A DNA stretch of 64,000 nucleotides from Micromonospora marina (GTDB taxonomy: Bacteria; Actinomycetota; Actinomycetes; Mycobacteriales; Micromonosporaceae), in the NCBI RefSeq assembly GCF_900091565.1, contig NZ_FMCV01000003.1, forward strand, positions 1-64,000. The letters run 5' to 3'. This document shows positions 1-7,959 of the stretch, in pieces. A model generated the notes under the pieces. The model searched no databases and had not been told where the DNA came from. It worked only from the letters and a program-made list of their open reading frames with translations. How positions within the stretch are numbered: position 1 is the first letter of the stretch; every line of letters begins with the position of its first letter. Made by a program: the position numbers and the translations under genes.

Positions 1-327
1 CAGAATGTGCTCGGTACCGATGTAGTTGTGGCCCAGCTGCAACGCCTCACGCAGCGACAACTCCAACACCTTCTTGGCCCGCGGCGTGAACGGGATATGC
101 CCGCTCGGCGCCTGCTGACCCTGACCGATGATCTCCTCAACCTGCTGACGCACGCCCTCCAAAGAGATACCAAGACTCTCCAGGGCCTTAGCCGCAACAC
201 CCTCACCCTCATGGATCAGGCCCAGCAGGATGTGTTCCGTACCGATGTAGTTGTGGTTGAGCATCCGGGCCTCTTCCTGGGCCAGGACGACAACCCGTCG
301 CGCTCGGTCGGTGAACCGCTCGAACAT
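1..327 (-). CDS. clpC: ClpC, ATP-dependent Clp protease regulatory subunit, N-terminus (partial)
   Basis: The gene runs off the left edge, so only the first 109 codons are here. Reading from ATG at 327 gives [20 protein letters not shown], followed by [13 protein letters not shown] and a second [10 protein letters not shown] copy about 75 residues later. This is the duplicated Clp N-domain of the HSP100/ClpC unfoldase, which feeds substrates and adaptor-bound proteins to ClpP in the cytosol. An AGGAG ribosome site lies about 8 bases upstream of the start. A minus-strand promoter is visible further up (see 366-395). The ATPase modules lie outside the window, so I cannot tell whether the gene is intact. 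Confidence 0.95.
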   Translation of the reverse strand, partial: MFERFTDRARRVVVLAQEEARMLNHNYIGTEHILLGLIHEGEGVAAKALESLGISLEGVRQQVEEIIGQGQQAPSGHIPFTPRAKKVLELSLREALQLGHNYIGTEHIL

Positions 328-655
328 GCCCTCGTGCTCCTCGTTTGAGTCGTCTGACCACAGGAATACTAAGATTTCATATAGCGTCTTGTCTATCGTG
401 GGGGTGGATTGGTCGTCCAGGCGACGGCATCACCAGCACAGCTCGCAACTTCCATCAATAGGTTCGCCATATGAAAAAGAACTCTCTGGTCGTCGACCCT
501 CCGGTCGGCGGCCTTCGGCGCACGTCGGGGTGCCGATCAGGCTGCTCAGGCGGGTGACGCTGAATGGTCCGGCGAGTTGCGGGCGTGATAGCTGACTGTG
601 GCAAAGCGGTAACCTGATGTGTCAGTCTCGGGCTCACGCTGAGCCTGGGGGATAG
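328..655. other. Intergenic region between clpC and the SARP gene
   Basis: This divergent spacer of about 330 bases holds the clpC promoter in its left third. The right two thirds must carry the promoter of the SARP-type regulator starting at 656, but I see no convincing -35/-10 pair there, and no RNA gene or small ORF with a ribosome site. Confidence 0.4.
366..395 (-). promoter_or_regulatory. Predicted clpC promoter
   Basis: On the minus strand TAGACA (395-390) and TAGTAT (371-366) are spaced by 18 bases, in an AT-rich patch of an otherwise GC-rich region, about 40 bases upstream of the clpC start. I looked for the ClgR palindrome known from actinobacterial clp genes and saw only a half-like GTTCGCC near 460. 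Confidence 0.5.
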
Positions 656-2554
656 ATGACGGACACTCGCGCCTGCTACCGGGTGGATCTGCTGGGGCCG
701 TTGCACGTGCAGCGGAAGGGACATCGGTTGGAGCCCGGCCCGGCCAAGCAGCGGGCGATCCTCTCCCTGCTGGCGTTGCGGCTCGGCGACAGCGTTCCGG
801 TGGGCGAGGTCGAGGAGGCGGTCTGGGGTGGCGCGGTCCCACCCAGCGCCCGCTCGCTCGTGCACACGTATGTGGCCCGGCTGCGCCAGGTCCTGGAGCC
901 GGGGCATCCGCCGCGGCGGCGTGTGCGGGTCATCGCGTCGACCGTGTCCGGTTACTCGTTGCGCGCGGAAACCGTCGAGACGGACGTCGCCCGGTTCCGC
1001 CGGTACGTCGCCCGGGCCGAGAAGTGGATCGGTGAGGGCGGTCGCGAGGAGGCGTTCGACCTGCTCGGGAAGGCGCTGGACCTGTGGCGCAGCCCGACCC
1101 TCGGTGAGCTGCGCTCGCTGCTGCACGACAACATCGAGGTGGAGGCGCTGGGTGCCGCGTGGGTGGCGACCGCGCACAGCTACATCGGTCTGGGCCTGCG
1201 GCTGGGCCGCGCCGCCGCGGTGCTCGACACCGCCACCCGGCTGGCCCGGCTGGAGCCGCTGCACGAGGTGATCCAGGCCGACTACCTGGCGGTGCTCGGC
1301 AGCAGCGGGCACCGGAGCGTGGCGCTTCGCCGGTACGCGGACATCACCGAGCGACTCCGTACCGAACTGGGCGTCGACCCGGGGGAGGAGCTGCGGGCGG
1401 TGCACCGGGCGCTGGTACGCCCACCCGGGCGGCCGCCGGTGCCCCGCCCGGCACCCGCGGTTCCCGCCGCACGGCGGCGGCCCGACTGCGGGCCGATCTC
1501 CGGGCCGCTGCACTGGCGGGCCGGGGACATCGCCGACCTGGCGGCCCTGCTGACGAAGTACCGCGCGGTGACCGTCACCGGCGCACCCGGCTGCGGCAAG
1601 TCGGCGGTCACCCTGCGCACCGCGCACCAGGCCGCCCACGTCTTCACCGGCGGAGTCCTGACCGTGGACACGCTCGACCTGAGCGACCGGCGGCAACTGG
1701 AGCGGCGGCTCGCCCGGATGCTCGGGGGCAACGGCGCCGAGGATCCGGTAGACCTGCTGCGCGACCAGCCCACGCTGGTGGTGCTGGACAATGCCGAGCA
1801 CCTGGTCGACGCGTGCGCGGTGGTCGCCGACCGGCTCTTGCTCGCCGGCCCGAACGTGGCGGTGCTGACCAGTTCGTGCCAGCCGCTCGGGCTGCCGTAC
1901 GAGCGGGTCCAGCGCCTGCATCCGCTCCCGGTGCCGCAGCTGGGTGAATGGCCCTCGGTCCTGTCCAACCCGGCCGTCGCGCTGCTCGCCGAACGGGCGG
2001 CCCAGGCCCGTCCAGGGTTTCACCTGGACCGGCGGGACGCGGATGTCGCCGTGGAGATCTGCCGCCGACTCGACGGGCTGCCGCTCGCGTTGCAGATGGC
2101 GGCGGCCTGCCTGTCCACCGACAGCCTGGACGGGGTTCTGCGCAAGCTGGAGGGGCCGCTGGAGGGACTGCGCCCACCCGCGGCCGGCCCGGGGCCACGC
2201 CACACGTCGTTGCGCGCGATGCTCGACCGCAGCGTCGCGCGCCTCGACGTCGTCGAGCGGTGTCTCTTCCATCGCATCGCGTTGCTGCCGGGGGTGTTCG
2301 ACCTGGCTGCCGCCCGGCGGTTCTGGCGGCCCCATCCGTCCGGCCCCACCGACGTCGGGGTGGTGCTCGCCGCCCTCGTGGACAAGTCCCTGGTAATGCC
2401 GGTCGGGACCAGCGGCGGGCGGTACCGGATGCTCGGCCTGCTGCGGAGGCTGGCGCTGGAGGTGGGCCCCGGCGGAGCCGCGACGGGGCCCGCCGCGGAG
2501 CTGCCCCTGCCGTTCACCCGCCCGCTGCTGCCGGCCTGGGCCGGGCCGGACTGA
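656..2554 (+). CDS. SARP/AfsR-type transcriptional regulator with NB-ARC ATPase domain
   Basis: A 632-residue regulator. Residues 1-95 form the OmpR-like winged helix and residues 100-250 the BTAD domain (VETDVARFRRYVARA, then ELGVDPGEELRAVHRALV). An STAND/NB-ARC ATPase follows, with P-loop GAPGCGKS near residue 308, a Walker B-like LVVLDNAEH near 373 and GLPLALQMAA near 474. It stops after the ATPase and lacks the C-terminal TPR array of full AfsR proteins. Such proteins bind direct repeats at the -35 region of antibiotic genes and activate them, with the ATPase acting as a switch. It stands at the head of the 2.7-23.9 kb cluster in the same direction and is probably its activator. The targets are inferred. 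Confidence 0.88.
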   Translation: MTDTRACYRVDLLGPLHVQRKGHRLEPGPAKQRAILSLLALRLGDSVPVGEVEEAVWGGAVPPSARSLVHTYVARLRQVLEPGHPPRRRVRVIASTVSGYSLRAETVETDVARFRRYVARAEKWIGEGGREEAFDLLGKALDLWRSPTLGELRSLLHDNIEVEALGAAWVATAHSYIGLGLRLGRAAAVLDTATRLARLEPLHEVIQADYLAVLGSSGHRSVALRRYADITERLRTELGVDPGEELRAVHRALVRPPGRPPVPRPAPAVPAARRRPDCGPISGPLHWRAGDIADLAALLTKYRAVTVTGAPGCGKSAVTLRTAHQAAHVFTGGVLTVDTLDLSDRRQLERRLARMLGGNGAEDPVDLLRDQPTLVVLDNAEHLVDACAVVADRLLLAGPNVAVLTSSCQPLGLPYERVQRLHPLPVPQLGEWPSVLSNPAVALLAERAAQARPGFHLDRRDADVAVEICRRLDGLPLALQMAAACLSTDSLDGVLRKLEGPLEGLRPPAAGPGPRHTSLRAMLDRSVARLDVVERCLFHRIALLPGVFDLAAARRFWRPHPSGPTDVGVVLAALVDKSLVMPVGTSGGRYRMLGLLRRLALEVGPGGAATGPAAELPLPFTRPLLPAWAGPD

Positions 2555-2566
2555 CCGTTGGTCGCG

Positions 2567-2603
2567 ACGACGGCCCGTTCCCCGCCGGGGAGCGGGCCGT
2601 CGT
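2567..2603. terminator. Rho-independent-like hairpin after the SARP gene
   Basis: ACGACGGCCCG (2567-2577) pairs perfectly with CGGGCCGTCGT (2593-2603) around a 15-base GC-rich loop, 12 bases after the stop codon. There is no T-run, as is common in actinobacteria. Confidence 0.7.
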
Positions 2604-2623
2604 GTTCCGGAGATCCGGTGACA

Positions 2624-2672
2624 CCTGACGATGTCTCAGGCATTGACAGTATGCTTTAAAAACACATAGCTT
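2624..2672 (+). promoter_or_regulatory. Promoter of the gene at 2761, with an inverted repeat upstream
   Basis: TTGACA (2643-2648) and TAGCTT (2667-2672) are separated by 18 bases, the best sigma-70-like promoter in this region. CCTGA (2624-2628) and TCAGG (2636-2640) form an inverted repeat just upstream of the -35, a plausible operator or SARP contact site. Transcription would begin near 2679. That rules out the in-frame TTG at 2671 and supports TTG 2761 as the start of the next gene. Confidence 0.6.
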
Positions 2673-2760
2673 GAAGTTCGGCGGGACCGGTCGGGTCCGG
2701 TCCACCAGCGGCCCTCAGACCGCCGCTGACCCCTGCCGACAGACATTGGAGGTGTCTGGC

Positions 2761-3963
2761 TTGAGCTCCACCAGAGAGACCTACGAGTCCCTGAACCTCG
2801 AACCCAAGCCAATCCGCCCGCACATCCTCGCCGCGGCCACCGTGGTCTTCGGCGAGGACTACTACTCGGGCCGCCGCGAGACGATCAACCTGTCCGGCTT
2901 CGTGCAGCTCAACAAGTGGCCCATGCCGGGCTTCGAGCACAAGGTCGACGAGAACGGCTACGCGCAGTTCGGCACCGAGCTGATCAGTGCGCCCGAGGTG
3001 GGCATCAAGGGGTTCAGCTACGAGTTGGACGACCGGATCCAGGTTCTGTCCAACCCGTTCCTGCCCAACAGCGGGCACGTGCGGCAGATCGTGCCGGGCA
3101 AGAACTTCCCGGCCGAGTTCTACATCCGCCGCTTCGGCATCCTGGAGTCGAGCACGCTGCGGCTCGCCCACCGCAACGTGATCGACATCTACGGCGTGGT
3201 CGACAGCGTCCCGCCGTTCAAGAAGCCGCTGACCGGCCCCTACCTGGGCAAGCCGCGCGGTGACGGTCCCTTCGACGTGATGGCCGCGCCGAACGTCGTC
3301 AAGGGCACCACGCTGCCGGAGGCGTGGTACCCGGCCAACGACGAGAACCAGCCGGTCGGCATCACGCCGAACCTGTTCTTCGCGCCCAGCGCCGGCCCGT
3401 GCATGTCCATGCTGGTGGACCCGTCCATGATCATGCAGACCTCGCTGGAGGGGCAGATCGAGGTCGAGGTCAACGGCAGGACGGTGCGGATCGACCTGGC
3501 CGGGGACTACCGCAAGGCGGCCGGCGCCGAGGTGCTGCTCTTCGGCCCGGACAAGCACGACGAGGGTCCGGGCGTGCTCGCCCAGCTGGCTCGCGTCGCG
3601 GTCGTCGGGCACAGCCCGGAGCTGGGTGGCCGGGTCATGCTGCGGGCCAGCTGGCCGCGGGTCTCCGGCGGCACGCTGGGCGAGGGCAACGAGGACAGCC
3701 TGAGCCGGCTCAAGTTCCCCGGCGACCTGCACATCGACGCCGAGTTCGAGCTGGTCACGCCGCACGAGACGCTCTACGCCGCCAACTCCGTGCACGTCAA
3801 CGGCAAGATGCGCGGCATGGAGGCCACGGGTACCGAGCTCAAGCTGGACGGCTCGGACACCGCCCTGGTGACCGTGGACGAGCAGCCGAAGGCCCGCCTC
3901 ACCGGCGTCAACCTGGTGATGCGGGACGCGCTGGTCGGCGAGCACGCCGCGGTGAACGCCTGA
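2761..3963 (+). CDS. Conserved actinobacterial protein of unknown function, first gene of the cluster
   Basis: A 400-residue protein that I do not recognise. TTG 2761 is chosen as start because GGAGG (2748-2752) lies 8 bases before it and the promoter at 2643-2672 would start transcription downstream of the alternative TTG at 2671. There is no signal peptide, membrane segment or cysteine-rich site. The sequence alternates short beta-rich stretches (for example QIEVEVNGRTVRIDLAGDYR and FELVTPHETLYAANSVHVNG), which suggests a beta-sandwich or barrel fold. It contains no nucleotide-binding or obvious catalytic motif. It lies directly after the SARP gene behind a good promoter and ends in a hairpin (4038-4071). 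A structural or ligand-binding role in the cluster is only a guess. Confidence 0.75.
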   Translation: MSSTRETYESLNLEPKPIRPHILAAATVVFGEDYYSGRRETINLSGFVQLNKWPMPGFEHKVDENGYAQFGTELISAPEVGIKGFSYELDDRIQVLSNPFLPNSGHVRQIVPGKNFPAEFYIRRFGILESSTLRLAHRNVIDIYGVVDSVPPFKKPLTGPYLGKPRGDGPFDVMAAPNVVKGTTLPEAWYPANDENQPVGITPNLFFAPSAGPCMSMLVDPSMIMQTSLEGQIEVEVNGRTVRIDLAGDYRKAAGAEVLLFGPDKHDEGPGVLAQLARVAVVGHSPELGGRVMLRASWPRVSGGTLGEGNEDSLSRLKFPGDLHIDAEFELVTPHETLYAANSVHVNGKMRGMEATGTELKLDGSDTALVTVDEQPKARLTGVNLVMRDALVGEHAAVNA

Positions 3964-4037
3964 CCGACGGGTCCGCTTGACGGGCCTGCTGGCTGAGGGT
4001 TCTACTGGTAAAACCAATAGCAACGTACCGTCACGAT

Positions 4038-4071
4038 GTCCCTCCCGGCCGCTACGGCGGTCGGGAGGGAC
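4038..4071. terminator. Hairpin between the unknown gene and the methyltransferase
   Basis: GTCCCTCCCG (4038-4047) pairs perfectly with CGGGAGGGAC (4062-4071). It ends 20 bases before the GTG start of the methyltransferase, so it may terminate the first transcript, attenuate read-through, or both. Confidence 0.6.
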
Positions 4072-4091
4072 GCGCGCTCAGGGGGTACCGC

Positions 4092-4988
4092 GTGGACCAG
4101 CGACTGCTGCTCATGCACCAGATGATGCTCGGCGACGCGCCTCGGCTGCGGGCGTACGACAGGGCGCTGGAGGAGGCCGTCACCCCCGGCGACGTGGTGG
4201 TCGACGTGGGTGCGGGGCTGCTCGTGCTCTCCCTGCTGGCGCTGCGGCACGGCGCCGAGCACGTGTACGCGATCGAGGCCGACCCGGCCACCGCCGCGGC
4301 GGCGGCCCGCATCATCGAGGCCAACGACCTCAAGGGACAGCTCACCCTGGTCACCGGCGACGCCCGCACGGTCCGGCTGCCGCGCCAGGCGGACGTGCTG
4401 GTCTCGGAGATGATGGGCAACCTCGGTCCGGAGGAGGAGATGGCCGAGGTGCTGCACGTGCTCGCCCGTCGGCACCTGCGCCCCGGCGGCCGGGTGGTGC
4501 CCCGGCGGCTGCGGACCTGGCTGGCGGCCGCCGAGTTCGCCGCCGAGGGCTGGGGGATGTGGGGCACCGACTTCTTCGGCTACCGTCTCGACCCGGTGCA
4601 GGAGCTGGTGGCCCCTGCGGCCCAGCTGCACTTCTTCCAGCGACCTCCGACGCTGCTGACCGAGCCCACAGTGGTGCTCGACCAGCCGCTCGACGGCCGG
4701 TCGCCGTCCCGGCAGACGCTGCGGCAGCGGCTGCCGGTCACCGCGCCGGGGCGGCTGCATGCCGTGCTCGGCTTCTTCACCGCCGACTTCACCGACGACG
4801 TCACGCTGACGAACTTTCCGTCGTACCCCGGTTGCAACTGGGCGGTCTGGGTGTGGCCCCTGCGGCACACCGGCGTGGCCGAGGGTGACGAGCTGTCCGT
4901 CGCCCTGCGACGCCCGGCCCGGCGCGACGTCCGCGCCGTGACCGGCTGGCGGCTGGAGTGCGGCCTGTCCCGGCAGAGGAGGTCCTGA
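4092..4988 (+). CDS. PRMT-like class I SAM-dependent methyltransferase
   Basis: A 298-residue protein with the layout of protein arginine methyltransferases. YDRALEEAV leads into motif I VVVDVGAGLLVLSLLAL (about 35-51) and the acidic SAM-ribose residue in YAIEAD. The VSEMMGN..PEEEM stretch (about 103-115) corresponds to the double-E loop that holds the arginine side chain in PRMTs. The C-terminal half is beta-rich, like a PRMT barrel. The start is GTG 4092, with CAGGGGG upstream. The stop overlaps the next ATG (TGATG), so the two are translationally coupled. The acceptor could be a protein, a peptide or a small molecule, and cannot be read from sequence. Bacterial natural-product clusters use this fold for N-, O- and C-methylation. 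Confidence 0.8.
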   Translation: MDQRLLLMHQMMLGDAPRLRAYDRALEEAVTPGDVVVDVGAGLLVLSLLALRHGAEHVYAIEADPATAAAAARIIEANDLKGQLTLVTGDARTVRLPRQADVLVSEMMGNLGPEEEMAEVLHVLARRHLRPGGRVVPRRLRTWLAAAEFAAEGWGMWGTDFFGYRLDPVQELVAPAAQLHFFQRPPTLLTEPTVVLDQPLDGRSPSRQTLRQRLPVTAPGRLHAVLGFFTADFTDDVTLTNFPSYPGCNWAVWVWPLRHTGVAEGDELSVALRRPARRDVRAVTGWRLECGLSRQRRS

Positions 4989-5629
4989 TGCCCTTCGCAG
5001 TGGGTACCGTCCGCGACATTCCCGTCCGTGGCGCGCTCAAGCTCTGCGGCCTGACCTGGTCCGCGGAGTGCCTCTGGTTCTCCGAGGCGGTCTCCAGCCA
5101 GATCGCCTCGCTGGACCCGATCAGCGGCAAGGTGGTCCGCCGGCTCGACTGCCCCGGCGTGCGCACCGACCTGACCACCATCGGCGGGCGGCTGCTCCAG
5201 GTCGCGGGCGACGACCGCGTGCTGCGGCTGGTCGATCCCGAGGACGGCGAGCTGCTCGGCGAGTTCGGCAACCCGCGCCCCGGCAACGTGCTGTGCGGGC
5301 TGGAGGCGACCCGGCACGGGCTCTGGCTGGGCTACGAGGATCTGCGCCAGGTCGACCTGCGCGACCCGGACGGCTTCGGGCTGATCGACACCTTCCCGGT
5401 CCGGCAGCCGATCGCCGGCCTGACCGTCTCCGACAGCTACCTCGTCTACGCCGACCACCACGCGGCCACCATCAACCTGTACGACGTCGCGGCCCGCCGG
5501 GAGGTGGCCGCCTATTCGGTGGCGGGCAACCCGACCGGCATCACCTGGGACGGCCGCCGCATCTGGTACTGCGACTTCACCACCCTGCAACTCCGGGCGA
5601 TCGAGGTGCCGGGCATCACGAAGGGTTGA
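4988..5629 (+). CDS. Beta-propeller-like (SMP-30/NHL-type) protein, copy 1
   Basis: A 213-residue cytosolic protein made of repeating units of about 40 residues, each with a turn of the type LxxGLTWxxxxLWFSE or GITWDGRRIWYCDF. This is the pattern of small propellers such as SMP-30/gluconolactonase and streptogramin-lyase-like proteins. I see no clear metal ligand set. ATG 4988 overlaps the methyltransferase stop and has AGAGGAGG before it. A paralogue sits at 11406-12059 and shares the closing motif G-[NH]-P-T-G-[IL]-[TA]-W-D followed by WYCDF. Two copies flanking the sulfur genes suggest a shared binding or lyase/cyclase role in the same pathway. The function is unknown. Confidence 0.75.
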   Translation: MPFAVGTVRDIPVRGALKLCGLTWSAECLWFSEAVSSQIASLDPISGKVVRRLDCPGVRTDLTTIGGRLLQVAGDDRVLRLVDPEDGELLGEFGNPRPGNVLCGLEATRHGLWLGYEDLRQVDLRDPDGFGLIDTFPVRQPIAGLTVSDSYLVYADHHAATINLYDVAARREVAAYSVAGNPTGITWDGRRIWYCDFTTLQLRAIEVPGITKG

Positions 5630-5634
5630 CGCCG

Positions 5635-6921
5635 ATGGCGACGACACGCGCGCTACTGGCCCGTTCGACCCGGATCGGCCTGGTCGGCGCGGCACACCTG
5701 CTGCCGGTGCTGCCACCCGCGCTGGTGAAGGCTGCGCGGGGCGACCGCCCGGCGGCCCGCCGACTGCTGTACCGCCGCCTCACCACCCTGCTGATGCGGC
5801 TCGGCCCGGCGTTCGTCAAGGCCGGGCAGGTGCTCGGCACCCGGCGCGATGTGCTCCCGTCCGCGCTCTGTGACGAGCTGTCGGTGCTCCAGGAGCGGGT
5901 CGACCCGATGACGCCCGAGCAGACCAGCCGGGCGCTCGCCGACGCGTACGGCAGCGGGACGCCCGCCGAGTTCGCGGAGGTCGACCTGACGCCGGTGGCC
6001 AGCGGCAGCGTGGCCTGCGTCTACCGCGGCCGGATGCCCGACGGCGCCGATGTGGCGCTCAAGCTGCGCCGCCCCGGCATCGAGTCGACGATGGCGCTCG
6101 ACCTCGCTCTGATGCGGCGTGGCGCCCGGGTGATGGCCCGGCTGTCCGTGTTCCGCGGTGTCCCGGTGCGGGAGGTGGTCGAGAACATGTGCGACGCCGT
6201 GTTCGGCCAGCTCGACTTCGCCCGGGAGGCGGAGAACCTTCGCCGGTTGAGGGAGAATCTGGCGGTGGTGCCCCGGGTCCGGGTGCCCGCTGTCCGCGAC
6301 GACGCCTGCCGGCCGCGCTGCCTGGTCATGGAGTTCGTGCCCGACCTCGACGTGGACGTAGCGCGCTCGATGTCGGCGGCCGTGCGCAAGCGGTTCGCCG
6401 CCTCCGCGATGACCACGATCTACCACATGCTCTTCGTTGACGGGTTCGTCCACTGCGACATGCACCCGGGCAACCTCTACTTCACCCGGGGCGCCCAGGT
6501 GGTGGTGCTCGACGCCGGATTCAGCGTGCAGCTCACCGAGGAGTTGCGCCGGCTCTTCGCCGAGTTCTTCATGAACATGTCGATCGGACGCGGCCGGTAC
6601 TGTGCCGAGATCGTGGTCCGTAGCGGCACCGGTCTGGGCCCGGACGCCGACGTGGACACCTTCCTGGACAGAATGGCCGACCTGGTGGAGCGCAGCCACG
6701 GGCTGCCGGCCCGGGAGTTCAGCCTGATCGCGTTCGCCGCCGAGATGTTCGACCTGCAACGCCGATACGGCGTGCACGCCGCGCCGGAGCTCATCTTCCC
6801 GCTGCTCTCGCTGCTCGTGATCGAGGGGACGGTGCGCGAGCTGGATCCGGATCTCGACTTCCAGGAGCTGGCCAAGCCGGTGCTGATGCGCGGGCTCTTC
6901 GGCCGCCGGGCCGCCGCGTGA
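5635..6921 (+). CDS. UbiB/ABC1 (AarF) family kinase-like protein
   Basis: A 428-residue protein with the diagnostic family motifs. These are the KxGQ helix FVKAGQVLGTRRDVLP (about 60-75), the A/S-rich nucleotide loop ASGSVACVYRG (122-132), VALKLRRPG with the lysine, HCDMHPGN (273-280) as catalytic loop, and LDAGF (292-296) in place of the kinase DFG. Family members are atypical kinases/ATPases that support quinone or other lipid-linked pathways. Actinomycetes make menaquinone, and many carry several paralogues in secondary-metabolite loci. There are no C-terminal membrane helices, so it may act in the cytosol. It begins 5 bases after the propeller gene and is certainly in the same operon. The substrate is unknown. 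Confidence 0.85.
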   Translation: MATTRALLARSTRIGLVGAAHLLPVLPPALVKAARGDRPAARRLLYRRLTTLLMRLGPAFVKAGQVLGTRRDVLPSALCDELSVLQERVDPMTPEQTSRALADAYGSGTPAEFAEVDLTPVASGSVACVYRGRMPDGADVALKLRRPGIESTMALDLALMRRGARVMARLSVFRGVPVREVVENMCDAVFGQLDFAREAENLRRLRENLAVVPRVRVPAVRDDACRPRCLVMEFVPDLDVDVARSMSAAVRKRFAASAMTTIYHMLFVDGFVHCDMHPGNLYFTRGAQVVVLDAGFSVQLTEELRRLFAEFFMNMSIGRGRYCAEIVVRSGTGLGPDADVDTFLDRMADLVERSHGLPAREFSLIAFAAEMFDLQRRYGVHAAPELIFPLLSLLVIEGTVRELDPDLDFQELAKPVLMRGLFGRRAAA

Positions 6922-7001
6922 CACCCGTCCGAACGGTCGGCCGGGCCTGGCCGGTCGCCTCGACCGTGTGCCCCCACCTGCGCAAACAGGCGACTTAAAT
7001 A

Positions 7002-7013
7002 TACGATAGCGGG
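7002..7013 (+). promoter_or_regulatory. Leaderless promoter of the HxlR-SCP2 gene
   Basis: TACGAT (7002-7007) sits exactly 6 bases before the ATG at 7014, so transcription would begin on the start codon. No ribosome site is present. The surrounding AT-rich patch (6991-7010) is the natural place for the HxlR regulator to bind its own promoter. Confidence 0.55.
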
Positions 7014-7712
7014 ATGGCACAGACTGGCCTTGCTGGCAAGCGCTCCTATCACCAGTACTGCGGGCTCGCGTCCGCGCTCGACGTGCTGGGTGAGCGTTGG
7101 ACGCTGCTGATCGTCCGTGAGCTGCTGATGGGTCCCCGGCGTTACAGCGAGTTGCTGGCCGACCTGCCCGGCATCGGCACGAACCTGCTCGCCGACCGGC
7201 TCAAGTTCCTCGTCGACTCCGGCGTGCTGCGGCAGGTCGACGTGCACGGCACCGGCGGCCGGCTCTCCTACGAGCTGACCCCGACCGGGCAGGCGCTGCG
7301 ACCGATGGTGCTCGGCCTGGCGCACTGGGGCCTGGAGTTCGTCGGCGACCTGAACGCCGAGGACACGGTCCGCCCGCATTGGGGTTTCCTCGCCGTGGAG
7401 GCGATGTTCCGGTGGGACAGGGTCTCCCCGGTCGACGAGAGCTACCAGTTCCAGGTGGACGACGAGGTCTTCCGCATCGACGTCGCCGGCGGGGTGCCGT
7501 GCGTGGCGAAGGGGCCGTCCGAAGACCCGGCGATGGTGGCGACCACCGACGCCGCCACGTTCGTCCGTATCGGCGCGGGTCGGGTCACGCCGCTGATGGC
7601 GATGGTCGGCGGCCAGCTCAAGCTGGAGGGCGACATCGACGCCGTGCTGCGCTGCTGCGAGCTGCTCGGCCTGGACGCCGGTGCGGCATCCCAGGCGGCC
7701 TCCGGTCACTGA
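7014..7712 (+). CDS. HxlR-type transcriptional regulator fused to an SCP2-like domain
   Basis: A 232-residue protein. Residues about 15-105 form an HxlR/DUF24 winged helix (ALDVLGERWTLLIVRELLMG, then RYSELLADLPGIGTNLLADR). Residues about 130-225 resemble a sterol-carrier (SCP2) fold, the fusion commonly seen in actinobacterial HxlR proteins. The second domain offers a greasy pocket and could sense a pathway ligand. The N-terminal cysteine in YHQYCGLASAL is typical of this family. The gene is leaderless (promoter 7002-7013) and is followed by an AT-rich promoter patch before the sulfur genes, so it probably controls itself and the 7960-12059 operon. The ligand is not predictable. Confidence 0.85.
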   Translation: MAQTGLAGKRSYHQYCGLASALDVLGERWTLLIVRELLMGPRRYSELLADLPGIGTNLLADRLKFLVDSGVLRQVDVHGTGGRLSYELTPTGQALRPMVLGLAHWGLEFVGDLNAEDTVRPHWGFLAVEAMFRWDRVSPVDESYQFQVDDEVFRIDVAGGVPCVAKGPSEDPAMVATTDAATFVRIGAGRVTPLMAMVGGQLKLEGDIDAVLRCCELLGLDAGAASQAASGH

Positions 7713-7725
7713 CCCGCGCCAGGGG

Positions 7726-7754
7726 GTGACGGGACTCGATCGCTATATTATTCT
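7726..7754 (+). promoter_or_regulatory. Promoter of the sulfur-gene operon
   Basis: GTGACG (7726-7731) and TATTCT (7749-7754) are 17 bases apart, inside an AT-rich island in very GC-rich DNA. The hexamer CGCTAT (7741-7746) also occurs in inverse orientation in the HxlR promoter patch (7005-7010, as ATAGCG), so it may be part of an HxlR operator. An untranslated leader of about 200 bases follows up to 7959. I saw no known riboswitch core in it. Confidence 0.4.
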
Positions 7755-7959
7755 GAACTAGCCTCGGCGTTCGTCGGGGCCCGTCGTCGTCCGGCACGCC
7801 GCGCCCGTGCGGCACCTTCCGAGCACTGTGGTCCCACGGGGACTACCGGTCCGCTCCTCCGTCGCCAGAGCGCCAGTCGCGCCCGTGCGCGTCGTGGGGC
7901 GACCCCGCGCGGCGCGTGCGCCGGCACCGACGACCGGCCGTCAAGCGACAGGAGCCGGC

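Noticed and set aside
7-348. Plus-strand frame at the left edge
   Set aside because: It is the opposite strand of clpC, whose protein sequence is unmistakable.
455-2335. Long minus-strand reading frame opposite the SARP gene, and many similar antisense frames across the window
   Set aside because: They are Arg/Pro/Gly/Ala-rich mirror frames of real genes in very GC-rich DNA, without ribosome sites or recognisable domains.
2651-2760. Upstream TTG 2671 as start of the unknown protein
   Set aside because: The predicted promoter would start transcription downstream of it, and the extra 30 residues have no ribosome site and no protein-like character.
7755-7959. Possible SAM or cobalamin riboswitch before the sulfur operon
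   Set aside because: The leader is long enough, but none of the conserved cores I know (for example of SAM-I or SAM-IV) could be found.
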